Shown: positions 34,255 through 43,142 of the stretch, piece by piece
How the letters are laid out: each line of letters begins with the position of its first letter
Numbering within the stretch: the stretch's first letter is position 1
Notes under the pieces: generated by a model
Database searches by the model: none
Seen by the model: only the letters and a program-made list of their open reading frames with translations
What the model was told of the DNA's origin: nothing
Position numbers and translations under genes: made by a program
Assembly: GCF_041154455.1 (NCBI RefSeq)
Contig: NZ_AP028664.1
Location: 559,001-623,000 of the forward strand
Direction of reading: 5' to 3'
Length of the DNA stretch: 64,000 bases
Source: Variovorax sp. V213
GTDB lineage: Bacteria; Pseudomonadota; Gammaproteobacteria; Burkholderiales; Burkholderiaceae_C

Positions 34255-34702
34255 TTCGGCGCGGTCCGCGCAAATGGCGCTTGTGCGCGCGCGCGATACC
34301 AAACCGGAGATGCGCGTTCGTCGCGCCTTGCACGCCGCCGGGCTTCGCTACCGACTTCATGACCGCAGTTTGCCTGGCTCTCCTGACTTGGTGTTTCCTT
34401 CGCGGCGAGTGGTGTTGTTCGTCCACGGTTGCTTCTGGCACCGCCACGCGGGGTGTCCTGCGGCGCGGCTGCCGAAATCTCGATTGGATTTCTGGGAGCC
34501 GAAGCTGACGGCGAATGTCTTGCGGGATCAACGACAGCGAGAAGCGCTTGAAGCTATCGGGTGGACCGTGCTGGTGATATGGGAATGCGAGACAAGGGAC
34601 CTCAGCGCGCTAAGTGATTTGGCCCAGAGAATTCGCGCCGTGGAGCCAAGGGCGGCGCGGGCCTTCCCAGCGCGTAAGCGCGGGAGAGCGCGAAAGCAAT
34701 AA
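34220..34702 (+). CDS. vsr: Very short patch repair endonuclease Vsr
   Basis: A 160-residue Vsr nuclease that nicks 5' of T:G mismatches arising from m5C deamination. Motifs are MALVRARDTKPEMRVRRALH, LPGSPDLVFPSRRVVLFVHG with the catalytic Asp, and CFWHRHAGC with zinc-binding and catalytic His/Cys; WECETRD supplies the last zinc Cys. It overlaps the endonuclease gene, so it is cotranslated with the m5C methyltransferase module it protects from mutation. The C-terminus is a basic tail. Confidence 0.95.
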   Translation: MTLPKASSPPTDSARSAQMALVRARDTKPEMRVRRALHAAGLRYRLHDRSLPGSPDLVFPSRRVVLFVHGCFWHRHAGCPAARLPKSRLDFWEPKLTANVLRDQRQREALEAIGWTVLVIWECETRDLSALSDLAQRIRAVEPRAARAFPARKRGRARKQ

Positions 34703-34748
34703 ATTCTTCGAAGAAAATCGATATCAAATTTAAGAGGGGTTTCCATCA

Positions 34749-37106
34749 ATGCCGCAAGATCTCGATCTCACGCCGGACCCGCGCGTGCTTCAAATGCTTG
34801 GTGAGATCAATCTACAGCAGTGGCGTTGCTTGGCCGAGCTGATTGACAACGGCATGGACGGTTTCCTGCACGCGACTCGGGCGGGAAATCAAGTAGACAA
34901 TCCAGAGATTTCCGTGTCGATACCAACGATGGACAGCGATTCGAGTCAAGTCGTGGTGAAGGACAACGGCCCGGGGATGTCTCTCGAAACTCTCGAAAAA
35001 GCTGTCCGCGCGGGATGGACGGGGAATGATCCCCTATCGAATCTTGGTCTGTTCGGGATGGGCTTCAACATCGCGACCGCCCGCCTTGGCCTCGTTACCG
35101 AAGTCTGGACGACACGGGCGGGCGACCCGGAATGGGTGGGCGTCCGCATCGACTTGCACGCCTTGCGAACGACGCAAAGCTTCAAGGTGCCTCGACAGAC
35201 CAAAGCGAAGCGGGAGCATACCGAGCATGGGACTCAGATCATCATCTCGCGACTCAAACCCGATCAACGTGCGTACTTGGCACGCGCTAACAATCTCAAG
35301 ACTATCCGAAAGCAACTGGCGCGAACCTACGCGGCACTGTTGCAGAACTCGGATGCCGGAAGGATTCGACTGCTGGTCAACAACACGCGGATCAACGCGC
35401 AGCGGCATTGTGTTTGGGATGAACAGCGGTCCGTCGAGTTGCCCGACGGCACGACGGTCCATGCCGTAGAAAGAATCGATGTGTCCTTGGCCCCTCGGCG
35501 GTATTGCAAGCACTGCATGCGCACGCTGGGTCGGGATGAGGAGGCGTGCCCTACGAGCAGTCCTCAGTGCGAAATCATCGAAACGCCTCGACGTTTGCGT
35601 GGTTGGATCGGTTTGCAAAGATACCTTGATAAAACCGAGTTTGGTATCGACTTCATTCGCAACGGACGGAAGATCGAGATCGCCAACAAAGACCTATTTA
35701 CTTGGAGCGATGGCGAGAACTCAGAGGAGGAATATCCGATTGATGACCCGCGCAATCGGGGGCGCTTCGTGGGCGAGATTCATCTTGACCACTGCCGGGT
35801 CAGCTACACCAAGGATCGGTTCGAACGCGACGACCCCGCTTGGAACGAGATGGTCCGCCTTGTCCGTGGAGAGGGGCCGCTGAGACCGGTGGCGGCGAAG
35901 CAGCGCGGATATGACGGCAATCAAAGTCCTCTCTATCGGTTGTTTCAGGCCTTCCGCCGCTCCAGTCCACAGGGAAAGAACGGACTATGGTCGCGAGTCA
36001 TGGTGGTGAAGGACAACGACCGCGCGATGCAAATGGCCGAGTCCTTCGCGACTGGTGACGCTGACTATCTGACGGACGAGCGCTGGTGGCAATTGGTGGA
36101 GGAACAAGATCGGGAGGCTCTGGGTGACCACGGCGGATCGCCGGATCCAAAGGGTGGAGACTCGGGCGTCCCGGAAGGTTTCCTGGGCGGTGGCGATACC
36201 GTTTCCGGTGGGAATACCCCACCAAATGACGATTCAGGAGCGTCGGAAAACGCGGACCCGTCCCCCGAAGCTCCCCCGGTAGCTCCACCAAGACGGCCGT
36301 TGTATGAGTTGACCCGGAAGTACGCGCATCCGACATACAGGGTCGAATACGAGATTCAGGCGTTCGCTGTTGAGGTGGACGATCCCGAATTGCCGCCAGG
36401 TGTGCCGTGGCTGCTCAAGCTGGACGATGTCGCGACCAGAACCTATGGGTTCCTTGTCGAGGTTGGAAACGATGTCTTCCGCTCGACCACGATGACGCCC
36501 CTTGACGCGCTGCTGACCGAGCTGTCCTATCGGACCGTTGAATTCCTCAAGGGACAACTCCCGGATGTCGCCATCGCGAAGGTGCTCTCCGACTTTCGCA
36601 ATCAGTACTGTGTCGACAGCCGCTTGGATCCGAATGGGATCATCGCCCAGGCAACCACGGTCATGGGTGATATCGGCAGAGCGATTTCGCAACGCCTTCC
36701 CGCCGGACAAGGGGCGGCGCTCTTTTCGGAGTTGACCGATCAGGAGCGTGAATCCATTACCAGTCGGATGGCCGCGCGCGGCGTCACCGACCATCGTCCG
36801 GTCATCGCGGATGGTCGTTTCTGGGACTACGCGGACGCGCAGTCGGTCAGAGCTTGCTTCGTGCGCCACCCCGAGCTCTTCCTGGATGGAAAGTACTGGG
36901 AGGACCCTTACGAGACGATCGACTTTGGCTCGCCAAGGATCACCGAGGAAGCCAGGGAACGCGTCCGATCGCGCTATGACGCGTATCTCGGGGATGCGGT
37001 CTGGCTCACGCACCAAACACCCACTGAGCTGGAGCGCGCGGATCGAGACGCCATCATTCGAGCAACTTGTTCATTGCGATTGCTGAGGCCGGACCTCTCC
37101 GAATGA
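34749..37106 (+). CDS. GHKL ATPase, MORC/Hsp90-like, with an internal cysteine cluster
   Basis: A 785-residue protein with an N-terminal GHKL ATPase: N box LAELIDNGMDGFL near residue 33, DNGPGMS near 74 and GLFGMGFNIAT near 98. A second S5-like half follows, ending in TEFGIDFIRNGRKIEI. Between them, near residues 253-276, is a Cys cluster of the form C-x2-C-x10-C-x6-C (CKHC, then a Cys before PTSSPQC), suggesting a zinc ribbon. After a linker rich in Gly/Pro/Asp at about 455-520, the C-terminal 260 residues are unrecognised. Bacterial MORC/MutL-like GHKL ATPases are known companions of restriction-modification genes. It lies 46 bp after vsr. Confidence 0.85.
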   Translation: MPQDLDLTPDPRVLQMLGEINLQQWRCLAELIDNGMDGFLHATRAGNQVDNPEISVSIPTMDSDSSQVVVKDNGPGMSLETLEKAVRAGWTGNDPLSNLGLFGMGFNIATARLGLVTEVWTTRAGDPEWVGVRIDLHALRTTQSFKVPRQTKAKREHTEHGTQIIISRLKPDQRAYLARANNLKTIRKQLARTYAALLQNSDAGRIRLLVNNTRINAQRHCVWDEQRSVELPDGTTVHAVERIDVSLAPRRYCKHCMRTLGRDEEACPTSSPQCEIIETPRRLRGWIGLQRYLDKTEFGIDFIRNGRKIEIANKDLFTWSDGENSEEEYPIDDPRNRGRFVGEIHLDHCRVSYTKDRFERDDPAWNEMVRLVRGEGPLRPVAAKQRGYDGNQSPLYRLFQAFRRSSPQGKNGLWSRVMVVKDNDRAMQMAESFATGDADYLTDERWWQLVEEQDREALGDHGGSPDPKGGDSGVPEGFLGGGDTVSGGNTPPNDDSGASENADPSPEAPPVAPPRRPLYELTRKYAHPTYRVEYEIQAFAVEVDDPELPPGVPWLLKLDDVATRTYGFLVEVGNDVFRSTTMTPLDALLTELSYRTVEFLKGQLPDVAIAKVLSDFRNQYCVDSRLDPNGIIAQATTVMGDIGRAISQRLPAGQGAALFSELTDQERESITSRMAARGVTDHRPVIADGRFWDYADAQSVRACFVRHPELFLDGKYWEDPYETIDFGSPRITEEARERVRSRYDAYLGDAVWLTHQTPTELERADRDAIIRATCSLRLLRPDLSE

Positions 37107-37107
37107 G

Positions 37108-38781
37108 ATGAGAGAACCGTTCCTTGACGCGCGTCGACTACTGAAAGGGCCATGGCAGGCATTCGAGAGGGATGTCGCTCGCCTTTTAGTCTCTAACGCT
37201 TTCGAGGACGTTCGAATGGTGGGGAGTCCGGGGAACGGTGGCGCCGACGTGCTTGGAGTGAAGCAAGGCAAGCTGTGGGTGATCCGCTGCAAGTACGCCG
37301 TCGCGGGGTCTCCGTCCGCGACGGTCGTTGATGATGTCGCCGAGGCTGCTCGTTACTATCAGGCCGATCGAATTCTCGTGGCGTCCTCTCGGCCTGCGGG
37401 GCCGGCTACCCTGGTTGCGGTGCGACGTTGGCGCACGCTGGGAATGGAGATCGAGATACTGGGGCCAGGGGCATTGCTCGAAATGGCTCGCCGTAGCCCT
37501 GAATATCCTCGCGCTCGCCGTGAGCCACGCGACTACCAGGACGAGGCGATCGAGGGGCTTGTGGCCTCCCTGCGAGAGACCGGCCGCGGGCAAGTGGTTC
37601 TGGCGACTGGTTTGGGAAAGACGGTGGTGATGGCCGAGGCGCTCGCCCAACTCTTTCGCGACGAAGCCGTGCCGCATGGCCGCGCCCTTGTCCTCGCCGG
37701 CACAAGGGAACTTGTTGATCAGTTGCAGCGATCCTTCTGGGATCAGTTGCCTAAATGGATTCCGACGCACCGGCTCGTCGGAGGGGAGGTGCCATCTTTT
37801 TGGGACGGCATCACCTTCGCAACCGTGCAAAGCGCCGTGTCCAAGTTGGATACCCTCCCAAGCTTCGGGGTGCTGTTGATCGACGAGGCGCATCATGTGG
37901 GATCGGACACATTCAAGCGGGTCACGGACCAGTTTTCTGACGCGTTGATCGGCGGTGCCACCGCGACGCCTTGGCGTGGTGACGGGTACGACATCGATGC
38001 CCTTCTGGGGCCGCCCGTAGTTCGAATTGGTATCGCTGAAGGACTGCGACGAGGGTTTCTTTGCGAGGCGGACTATCGGTTGCTCGCGGACAACATCGAC
38101 TGGAAGTTCGTCAAGACACACTCGCGCAACAACTACTCGATCACTCAGCTGAATCGACTTCTCCTTCTACCCACACGCGACGAGGAGGCGGCGAGAAGTA
38201 TTCGCGCTGTGTTCGATAGCGAGAAGCGACGATCAGTGATCGTGTTCTGCTCGACCGTTCTTCACGCCAAGAGCTTCGCCGCGATGCTGGGTTTGTTCGG
38301 TCTGAGATCCGAATCGATCACTGGCGAGATGCCCCCGCGAGAGCGTGATCGCGTGATGGCCGCATTCAGAAAGGGCAATCTTGACGTGGTGACGACCAGA
38401 GACCTATTCAACGAGGGCGTCGATGTCCCAGACGTGGACATGATCGCTTTCATGCGAGTGACCCACAGTCGCAGAATTTTCGTGCAGCAGTTGGGGCGCG
38501 GGCTGCGCGTGAGCCCGAGAAAGTCCAAAGTCGTCGTTCTCGATTTCGTGAGCGATCTCAGACGGATCGCGGAAGTCATCGAGTTGGAAAAAGCGGCTCG
38601 TGGAGATGTCGAGCGCCTGCGATTGCCCGGAGTGATTCAGTTTCGAGACGAGAGCGCCGGCACCTTCATGCTTGATTGGATGAAAGATCAAGCCGATCTG
38701 TTCGCGCGCGAAGGTGATGCTCGGCTCGAACTCCCGGCCTTCGATTTCCCGATATCGCCACCTCCAGGAAATATCCAATGA
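37108..38781 (+). CDS. Mrr-like nuclease domain fused to SF2 helicase
   Basis: A 557-residue fusion. Residues 1-130 resemble an Mrr_cat nuclease: AFERDVARLLVSNAFEDVRM, SPGNGGADVLGVKQG, VIRCKYA; the residue before Cys-Lys is Arg where Mrr proteins carry Gln/Glu. The helicase has motif I VLATGLGKTVVM, motif II LLIDEAHHVG, motif III GGATATPWRGDG, motif IV IVFCSTV, motif V TTRDLFNEGVDVPDVDMI and motif VI QQLGRGLRVSP. This is close to the helicase core of type I/III restriction and UvrB-like SF2 proteins. It begins one base after the ATPase stop and its own stop overlaps the next gene (ATGA). Confidence 0.9.
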   Translation: MREPFLDARRLLKGPWQAFERDVARLLVSNAFEDVRMVGSPGNGGADVLGVKQGKLWVIRCKYAVAGSPSATVVDDVAEAARYYQADRILVASSRPAGPATLVAVRRWRTLGMEIEILGPGALLEMARRSPEYPRARREPRDYQDEAIEGLVASLRETGRGQVVLATGLGKTVVMAEALAQLFRDEAVPHGRALVLAGTRELVDQLQRSFWDQLPKWIPTHRLVGGEVPSFWDGITFATVQSAVSKLDTLPSFGVLLIDEAHHVGSDTFKRVTDQFSDALIGGATATPWRGDGYDIDALLGPPVVRIGIAEGLRRGFLCEADYRLLADNIDWKFVKTHSRNNYSITQLNRLLLLPTRDEEAARSIRAVFDSEKRRSVIVFCSTVLHAKSFAAMLGLFGLRSESITGEMPPRERDRVMAAFRKGNLDVVTTRDLFNEGVDVPDVDMIAFMRVTHSRRIFVQQLGRGLRVSPRKSKVVVLDFVSDLRRIAEVIELEKAARGDVERLRLPGVIQFRDESAGTFMLDWMKDQADLFAREGDARLELPAFDFPISPPPGNIQ

Positions 38782-39317
38782 CAATGCGAATTCCGGAGGA
38801 GATACGAGATGATATTCGCGCGAAGCTCTGGGCGGAAGCAGATGAGCTCGGATGGTCGACCATATCCGATGTGGATCGCTCAAGTCACTATGAGAAATGG
38901 ACTCGCTCCGCCGAGATCGGGGCTCGGTTGGGGCATTTCATGGACCCTCGCAAGGTCCGTGTCTACATCAAGGACTCCTTGCTGAAACCCTACGAGCGCA
39001 AGCGCTTGTCCTTGACGGAAGGCGACGTTTGGAGGGCCTTGTCCATGGACCCACGAACCTCCTCGGTCATTGGCAACTTCATCAAACCGCATGGAATGCT
39101 GCTCGATGATGGTCGTGTGATTTGTTGGGGCAAGAGCCGCGACTGGAAATTGATTCTTTTCGCGTCTTTCGAGAGGGGCAAGCGGAACAGGGGGGCGAGG
39201 CCGTTCGCGGTCATCCTGTTCGAGTCTGGAAAGACCGTGGCCCCAGCGGAGCGAGAACTTGTGCGCGATGCGGCTCACCGCTTGGGCATCGAACGGATCG
39301 AATGGATGGAGGCATGA
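38778..39317 (+). CDS. Unrecognised protein of the R-M/ATPase operon
   Basis: A 179-residue protein of unknown family. The N-terminal third is charged and helical (IPEEIRDDIRAKLWAEADEL). The centre has DPRKVRVYIKDSLLKPYERK, and the C-terminal half is probably alpha/beta (PHGMLLDDGRVICWGKSRDW, KLILFASFER, RPFAVILFES). It overlaps the helicase gene by four bases and is followed one base later by the PIN-like gene, so it is surely an operon member. The invariant-looking His-Gly and Asp-Gly-Arg loop would be the first place to seek an active site. Confidence 0.8.
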   Translation: MTMRIPEEIRDDIRAKLWAEADELGWSTISDVDRSSHYEKWTRSAEIGARLGHFMDPRKVRVYIKDSLLKPYERKRLSLTEGDVWRALSMDPRTSSVIGNFIKPHGMLLDDGRVICWGKSRDWKLILFASFERGKRNRGARPFAVILFESGKTVAPAERELVRDAAHRLGIERIEWMEA

Positions 39318-39318
39318 T

Positions 39319-40443
39319 ATGAAAGCGGATTTTCCGGGCTGGTTTCCCAAGACGCCCGATGAGCTGGCGAAAATCTGGGAGCGCGCCATCTTCGTTCCCG
39401 ACACGAACGTCCTCCTTCATTGTCTGCGGCATCCCGCCCCCGTGCGAGATGAGCTTTTGCGCGTTTTTGAAGTCCTCAAGGAGTCGCTATGGATTCCATA
39501 TCAGGTGGGACTCGAATTCCATCGAAATCGCCTTGAGGTCGAGTTCGGCGCGCAAGATGCTTACGACCGCCTCATCAAGGACCATGAGACGGCGCTGGGA
39601 CAAGCAAAGGAGAAGCTTCGCCAACTGCGGGCGCATCCCACGATCGACGTGGAGCGGGAGGTCGCGGCGTTGGATATGGCCATGGAGGATTTTCGTGAAC
39701 GCATGGCGATCGCCCGCGACAGTCATCCCACCAACGACATAGCCTCGGCGGTGACTCGCCTCACTGAATTGTTCGCGGGCCGGGTGGGATCGCAATGGAA
39801 GTCCGACCGCTTGGCGACCATCAAAAAAGAGGGGGAGGATCGATATGCGCGAAAGATTCCGCCAGGCTACAAGGACGCAAAAAAGGATGCTGGGGAGTTC
39901 GACAAGTATGGGGATCTGATCATTTGGAAAGATGTGATCGAGAAGTCCAAGGCGGAGAAACGCCCGGTCATCTTCATCTCCGATGACGCGAAGGAAGATT
40001 GGTGGTGGATACATCGGGGGCGGAAGCTCGGCGCCCGCCCTGATTTGCTGGAGGAATTTCGCGAGGCGACGGGGCAAGATTTCCATATCTACGAGTTCAC
40101 GCAGTTTCTGCGCATCGCGGCGGAACGTCACCCTGAAATTCAAGGTGGCGTCGATCAGATAGAGAAAAGCCTGTTAAGCGACGGATTGGCTCGCAAGCGC
40201 GTGATCGATCTTGCAGGCGCCAAAGCATTGCGCGAAAGCATCGTACGACTTGAGGATGATCGAGATGCCATTATTTCTACGCTCTCGGGGGCTCCGTCTG
40301 TTGATGGTGTCAGATCCATGCTGAACAAGACGGAGTTGCGGGAAAAGCTCCGTTTGATCGATGATGAGCTGGAGCGTGTTGTCGGGCGTTTGCGCGTTGA
40401 AGATGCGTCGAGCGAGGATTTGGAGCTCGGTCGGGAAATTTAA
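39319..40443 (+). CDS. PIN-like (DUF4935-type) nuclease domain protein
   Basis: A 374-residue protein. The N-terminal 250 residues look like a PIN-like domain: first acidic residue in IFVPDTNVLLHCL near residue 30, Glu in YQVGLEFHRNRLEVEF near 70, Asp in FDKYGDLIIWKDVI near 197-210, and paired Asp in PVIFISDDAKEDWWW near 224. This spacing with an inserted helical region fits the DUF4935 group, seen in phage-defence loci. The C-terminal 120 residues are helical (VRLEDDRDAIISTL, LREKLRLIDDELERVVGRL). It is the last gene of the operon. Confidence 0.85.
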   Translation: MKADFPGWFPKTPDELAKIWERAIFVPDTNVLLHCLRHPAPVRDELLRVFEVLKESLWIPYQVGLEFHRNRLEVEFGAQDAYDRLIKDHETALGQAKEKLRQLRAHPTIDVEREVAALDMAMEDFRERMAIARDSHPTNDIASAVTRLTELFAGRVGSQWKSDRLATIKKEGEDRYARKIPPGYKDAKKDAGEFDKYGDLIIWKDVIEKSKAEKRPVIFISDDAKEDWWWIHRGRKLGARPDLLEEFREATGQDFHIYEFTQFLRIAAERHPEIQGGVDQIEKSLLSDGLARKRVIDLAGAKALRESIVRLEDDRDAIISTLSGAPSVDGVRSMLNKTELREKLRLIDDELERVVGRLRVEDASSEDLELGREI

Positions 40444-40530
40444 CTCGTACTAGCGAGCACCCCAACCCCGAATTCTCTGTGGTGCCGCGCTTGTTGCGGC
40501 GCTGAGCAATGTTGAGACTGTTCCCGGAAG

Positions 40531-42369
40531 CTAGGACGTCCGCTTGTACGGTTTCCCTTTGACATCGCCGTCGTCCCAGCTGTTCCAAAGATCCTCAAAA
40601 TTCATTTCAAAGTCTCGGAGTTGGACCGTCACCCGGTGCGGCGTCCCGTTCACCGGCGACAAATGCTCCTCGTCCCTGAGCAGTTCGTGGATTTTTGACA
40701 ATACCCTGGGTGCAGGGCCGATTTCGCCTCTTACACGCTGGAACTGTGACCACGATGCTATCGAAAGGTAAGGGTTGGTCAAGGGAAAACCATAGCCATG
40801 TGTCCTTGCAATGGAACGAGATACACATACCAGGAACAAGGCGGTAATTCCCCGATTCCCACGGATTTTGAGTCTGAGCGCCTTCGCAACTTGATGAGGA
40901 GGGTTGTTGCTGATCCACTCCGTGACACGCTCGCCCCATGCATCCACTTCAGAAGAGAGATTGCTAGCCTTGCTTCGCAATTCGCCGATGTTGTTCGTCG
41001 AATAGTCTTGCCATTTAAGCTGAAATAGCGTGAGCTCGCCTGTGGTGCGATCGAATACCGCAGCATCGACATCGGTAAGTCGCTTCCCGGCATGGCGCAA
41101 AGTGATATTGCCTGGGACGCACCAATATCTGGATCCTCGAAATAAACTGTACAGTTCTTGTCGGAACCAGGACTCTCTCGGCAACGAAATCAAGTTGCGA
41201 GTTGATGGGTTGCGCCACTGGGCGATCTTGAGGAACGCTGCCAATGGATTCTTCGTAATGCCTGATGTCGGCTTAAGAAAAAAGCCGTTACCGAGATCGA
41301 TTAGCATGGGCAGAAGGGGTGTCGTATCGCTTTTCAGGCGTCCGAGATCTTCCATAGTCAACGTCAGCGATTTCAGGACCGCTTCAATCCGATCCTTTGG
41401 AAGCTGGGAGGCCAGATGAACAGATTCCGCTAATCCATCTTTGGGCCCCCAGATTGTCAAGCATTCGCGGGTGCTTATTTCAGGGAAGTGCTGGCGCGCG
41501 AGGAGAACGAAGGCAACGTGCTTGCGGAAGAAGCTTAGAAGTACAGTTGCGACTACTATTACATCCCAACCTGAATAGTCGCCGAAGTTCACGTTTGCGT
41601 GAATACCAGCATCCATTCGAAAATCATCAATAATCGGCTGCGCTTCCAGCAGGAAATGCGCGTCTACCTCATCCGATGCCCCATAGCCTATCATCGTTCC
41701 GCCCGGGGTAATCCATGGGAATATGAGCGGAAGCATAAGTGCTTTCAACTCCTCCTGATGGAGCAAAGGACCGAAATTTTTATGCTGGCGAGCAATATAG
41801 TTGCCTTGTGATTTTAGTTTATCATTGATTTCTTCAGGGTTGCAAACTGTCCAACCTTGCGCGGAAGCCTTATCCTTGAAGATAGCAGCTTCTGATCGTC
41901 GCAATAAGTCAATCTCAATGTGATCCATGTATTGAATAGGACCGCTGCCGGAATCCCTGAGATTGATTGATTTCCCATCCCGTTCTGCTAGCAAGAACTC
42001 CCGATGCACCATATCGGCCGTTCTCTGGGCAAGGGAAATGGCACCGAAATTCCATAGCAAATTTCTTGCGTCCGTTCGATATTCATCTGAAGTTGCAACT
42101 ATAGGCACACTATGTAAAGTCTCGATTGGAGTAAGCAAAAGCGACGTTGCCAAATTCATACCCCAACGGAGGATGTCAAAATGATGCTTGCCGTTGTAAT
42201 GTTCCTCGTTGCGCAAGGCCTGTTGGACGCAAGCCACGTCGAACACGCGCTGGATTTCTAAAAATAGAAGAAATCTCCATGTGGGATCGCTCGGTAGCAC
42301 ACTTTCCAGTCTTGCCAGCTCCGAGTCTGCAGCGGCGCGGAGAAAATCTACGATGGTGTTTGCGGTCAC
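40531..42369 (-). CDS. Large hypothetical protein with PD-(D/E)xK-like motif
   Basis: A 612-residue protein, convergent with the PIN-like gene and clearly more AT-rich than its neighbours. Most of the chain is unrecognised. Near residues 428-456 it reads HAGKRLTDVDAAVFDRTTGE followed by LTLFQLKWQDY, which matches the Asp...(E/Q)-x-Lys core of PD-(D/E)xK nucleases with Gln replacing Glu. The surrounding predicted strands fit that fold. It may be a single-gene defence nuclease; the base composition suggests separate acquisition from the adjacent operon. Confidence 0.75.
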   Translation of the reverse strand: MTANTIVDFLRAAADSELARLESVLPSDPTWRFLLFLEIQRVFDVACVQQALRNEEHYNGKHHFDILRWGMNLATSLLLTPIETLHSVPIVATSDEYRTDARNLLWNFGAISLAQRTADMVHREFLLAERDGKSINLRDSGSGPIQYMDHIEIDLLRRSEAAIFKDKASAQGWTVCNPEEINDKLKSQGNYIARQHKNFGPLLHQEELKALMLPLIFPWITPGGTMIGYGASDEVDAHFLLEAQPIIDDFRMDAGIHANVNFGDYSGWDVIVVATVLLSFFRKHVAFVLLARQHFPEISTRECLTIWGPKDGLAESVHLASQLPKDRIEAVLKSLTLTMEDLGRLKSDTTPLLPMLIDLGNGFFLKPTSGITKNPLAAFLKIAQWRNPSTRNLISLPRESWFRQELYSLFRGSRYWCVPGNITLRHAGKRLTDVDAAVFDRTTGELTLFQLKWQDYSTNNIGELRSKASNLSSEVDAWGERVTEWISNNPPHQVAKALRLKIRGNRGITALFLVCVSRSIARTHGYGFPLTNPYLSIASWSQFQRVRGEIGPAPRVLSKIHELLRDEEHLSPVNGTPHRVTVQLRDFEMNFEDLWNSWDDGDVKGKPYKRTS

Positions 42370-42751
42370 TGTTACGCCAATCTATTCTGATTTTTTGACC
42401 CAATTTGCACTGGGTTGGACCTGTGCATGATGAACTCCGTTGACGGTGGTGTGCGAAGTTGAAGAAATTTGCGTTGAGAGCGGGGTCGCGGGAGAGAAGT
42501 CGCTAGAAGGAGGACGGTACGCCTTTCAATCGATAGCGCAGGCTTGGGATCTTGACGTTTTTTCAATCACCTTTATTCCGAGCTCCGCTGCAACATTCCT
42601 GTACTTGGTTGGCGGGTCGCTCCCCCAGCACCAGGAGCACCTTCACAGTGGGCGAGTGAGAAGGCCGGTCAATCGATGCCTGCGCTGCCTGTAGATTGCC
42701 GGAGGATTACTCGGCTCGACGACGTACCTTGTCTGAGTGTGACTGGGGCTG
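42370..42751. other. Gene-free stretch
   Basis: About 380 bp, probably containing the promoter of the 612-residue protein on the minus strand and the 3' region of the XRE regulator gene. No gene or repeat is supported. Confidence 0.4.
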
Positions 42752-43057
42752 CTAGCCGGCTCGGCGGACACGCTTGATCACCCGCGCCGGCAGCGTCTCC
42801 ACAAGTCGCGAGACCGAGACGTCCAGGCCGCCGGCCAGCCTCCAAATGTTGAAGAGCGACAAGTTGCGCTCGCCGCGTTCAACAGAACCAACGTAGTTGG
42901 GGTGCAAGCCGGCCAACTCCGCAAGTTGCTCGATCGTGATGAGGCGGTCGTGCCGTAGGGCGCGCAGATGTTCGCCAAATGCTTGTTGCAGACGCTGCAG
43001 CTCTTTGCTGGACGCGGAGTCCAGTGGCTGGGGCTTGTTTGCAACTACTCGGGGCAT
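42752..43057 (-). CDS. XRE-family transcriptional regulator
   Basis: A 101-residue regulator with a central helix-turn-helix: FGEHLRALRHDRLITIEQLA followed by ELAGLHPNYVGSVERGERNL and SLFNIWRLAGGLDVSVSRLV. This is the classical Cro/C1 pattern and length for a plasmid or island repressor. It is transcribed away from a second XRE gene; the 163-bp spacer holds an inverted repeat. Confidence 0.9.
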   Translation of the reverse strand: MPRVVANKPQPLDSASSKELQRLQQAFGEHLRALRHDRLITIEQLAELAGLHPNYVGSVERGERNLSLFNIWRLAGGLDVSVSRLVETLPARVIKRVRRAG

Positions 43058-43142
43058 GCGCCCAAGTTTTCAATCTCCAACACTAAGAGTACACAAACTA
43101 TCCGTTTGGATATAAGGCGGATTCTGGCAAACTAGCCGAACA

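Noticed and set aside
31820..40443. Classification of the operon as DISARM or BREX
   Set aside because: No DrmA/DrmB/DrmC-like set, no BrxC/PglZ proteins; the helicase and ATPase types differ from those systems.
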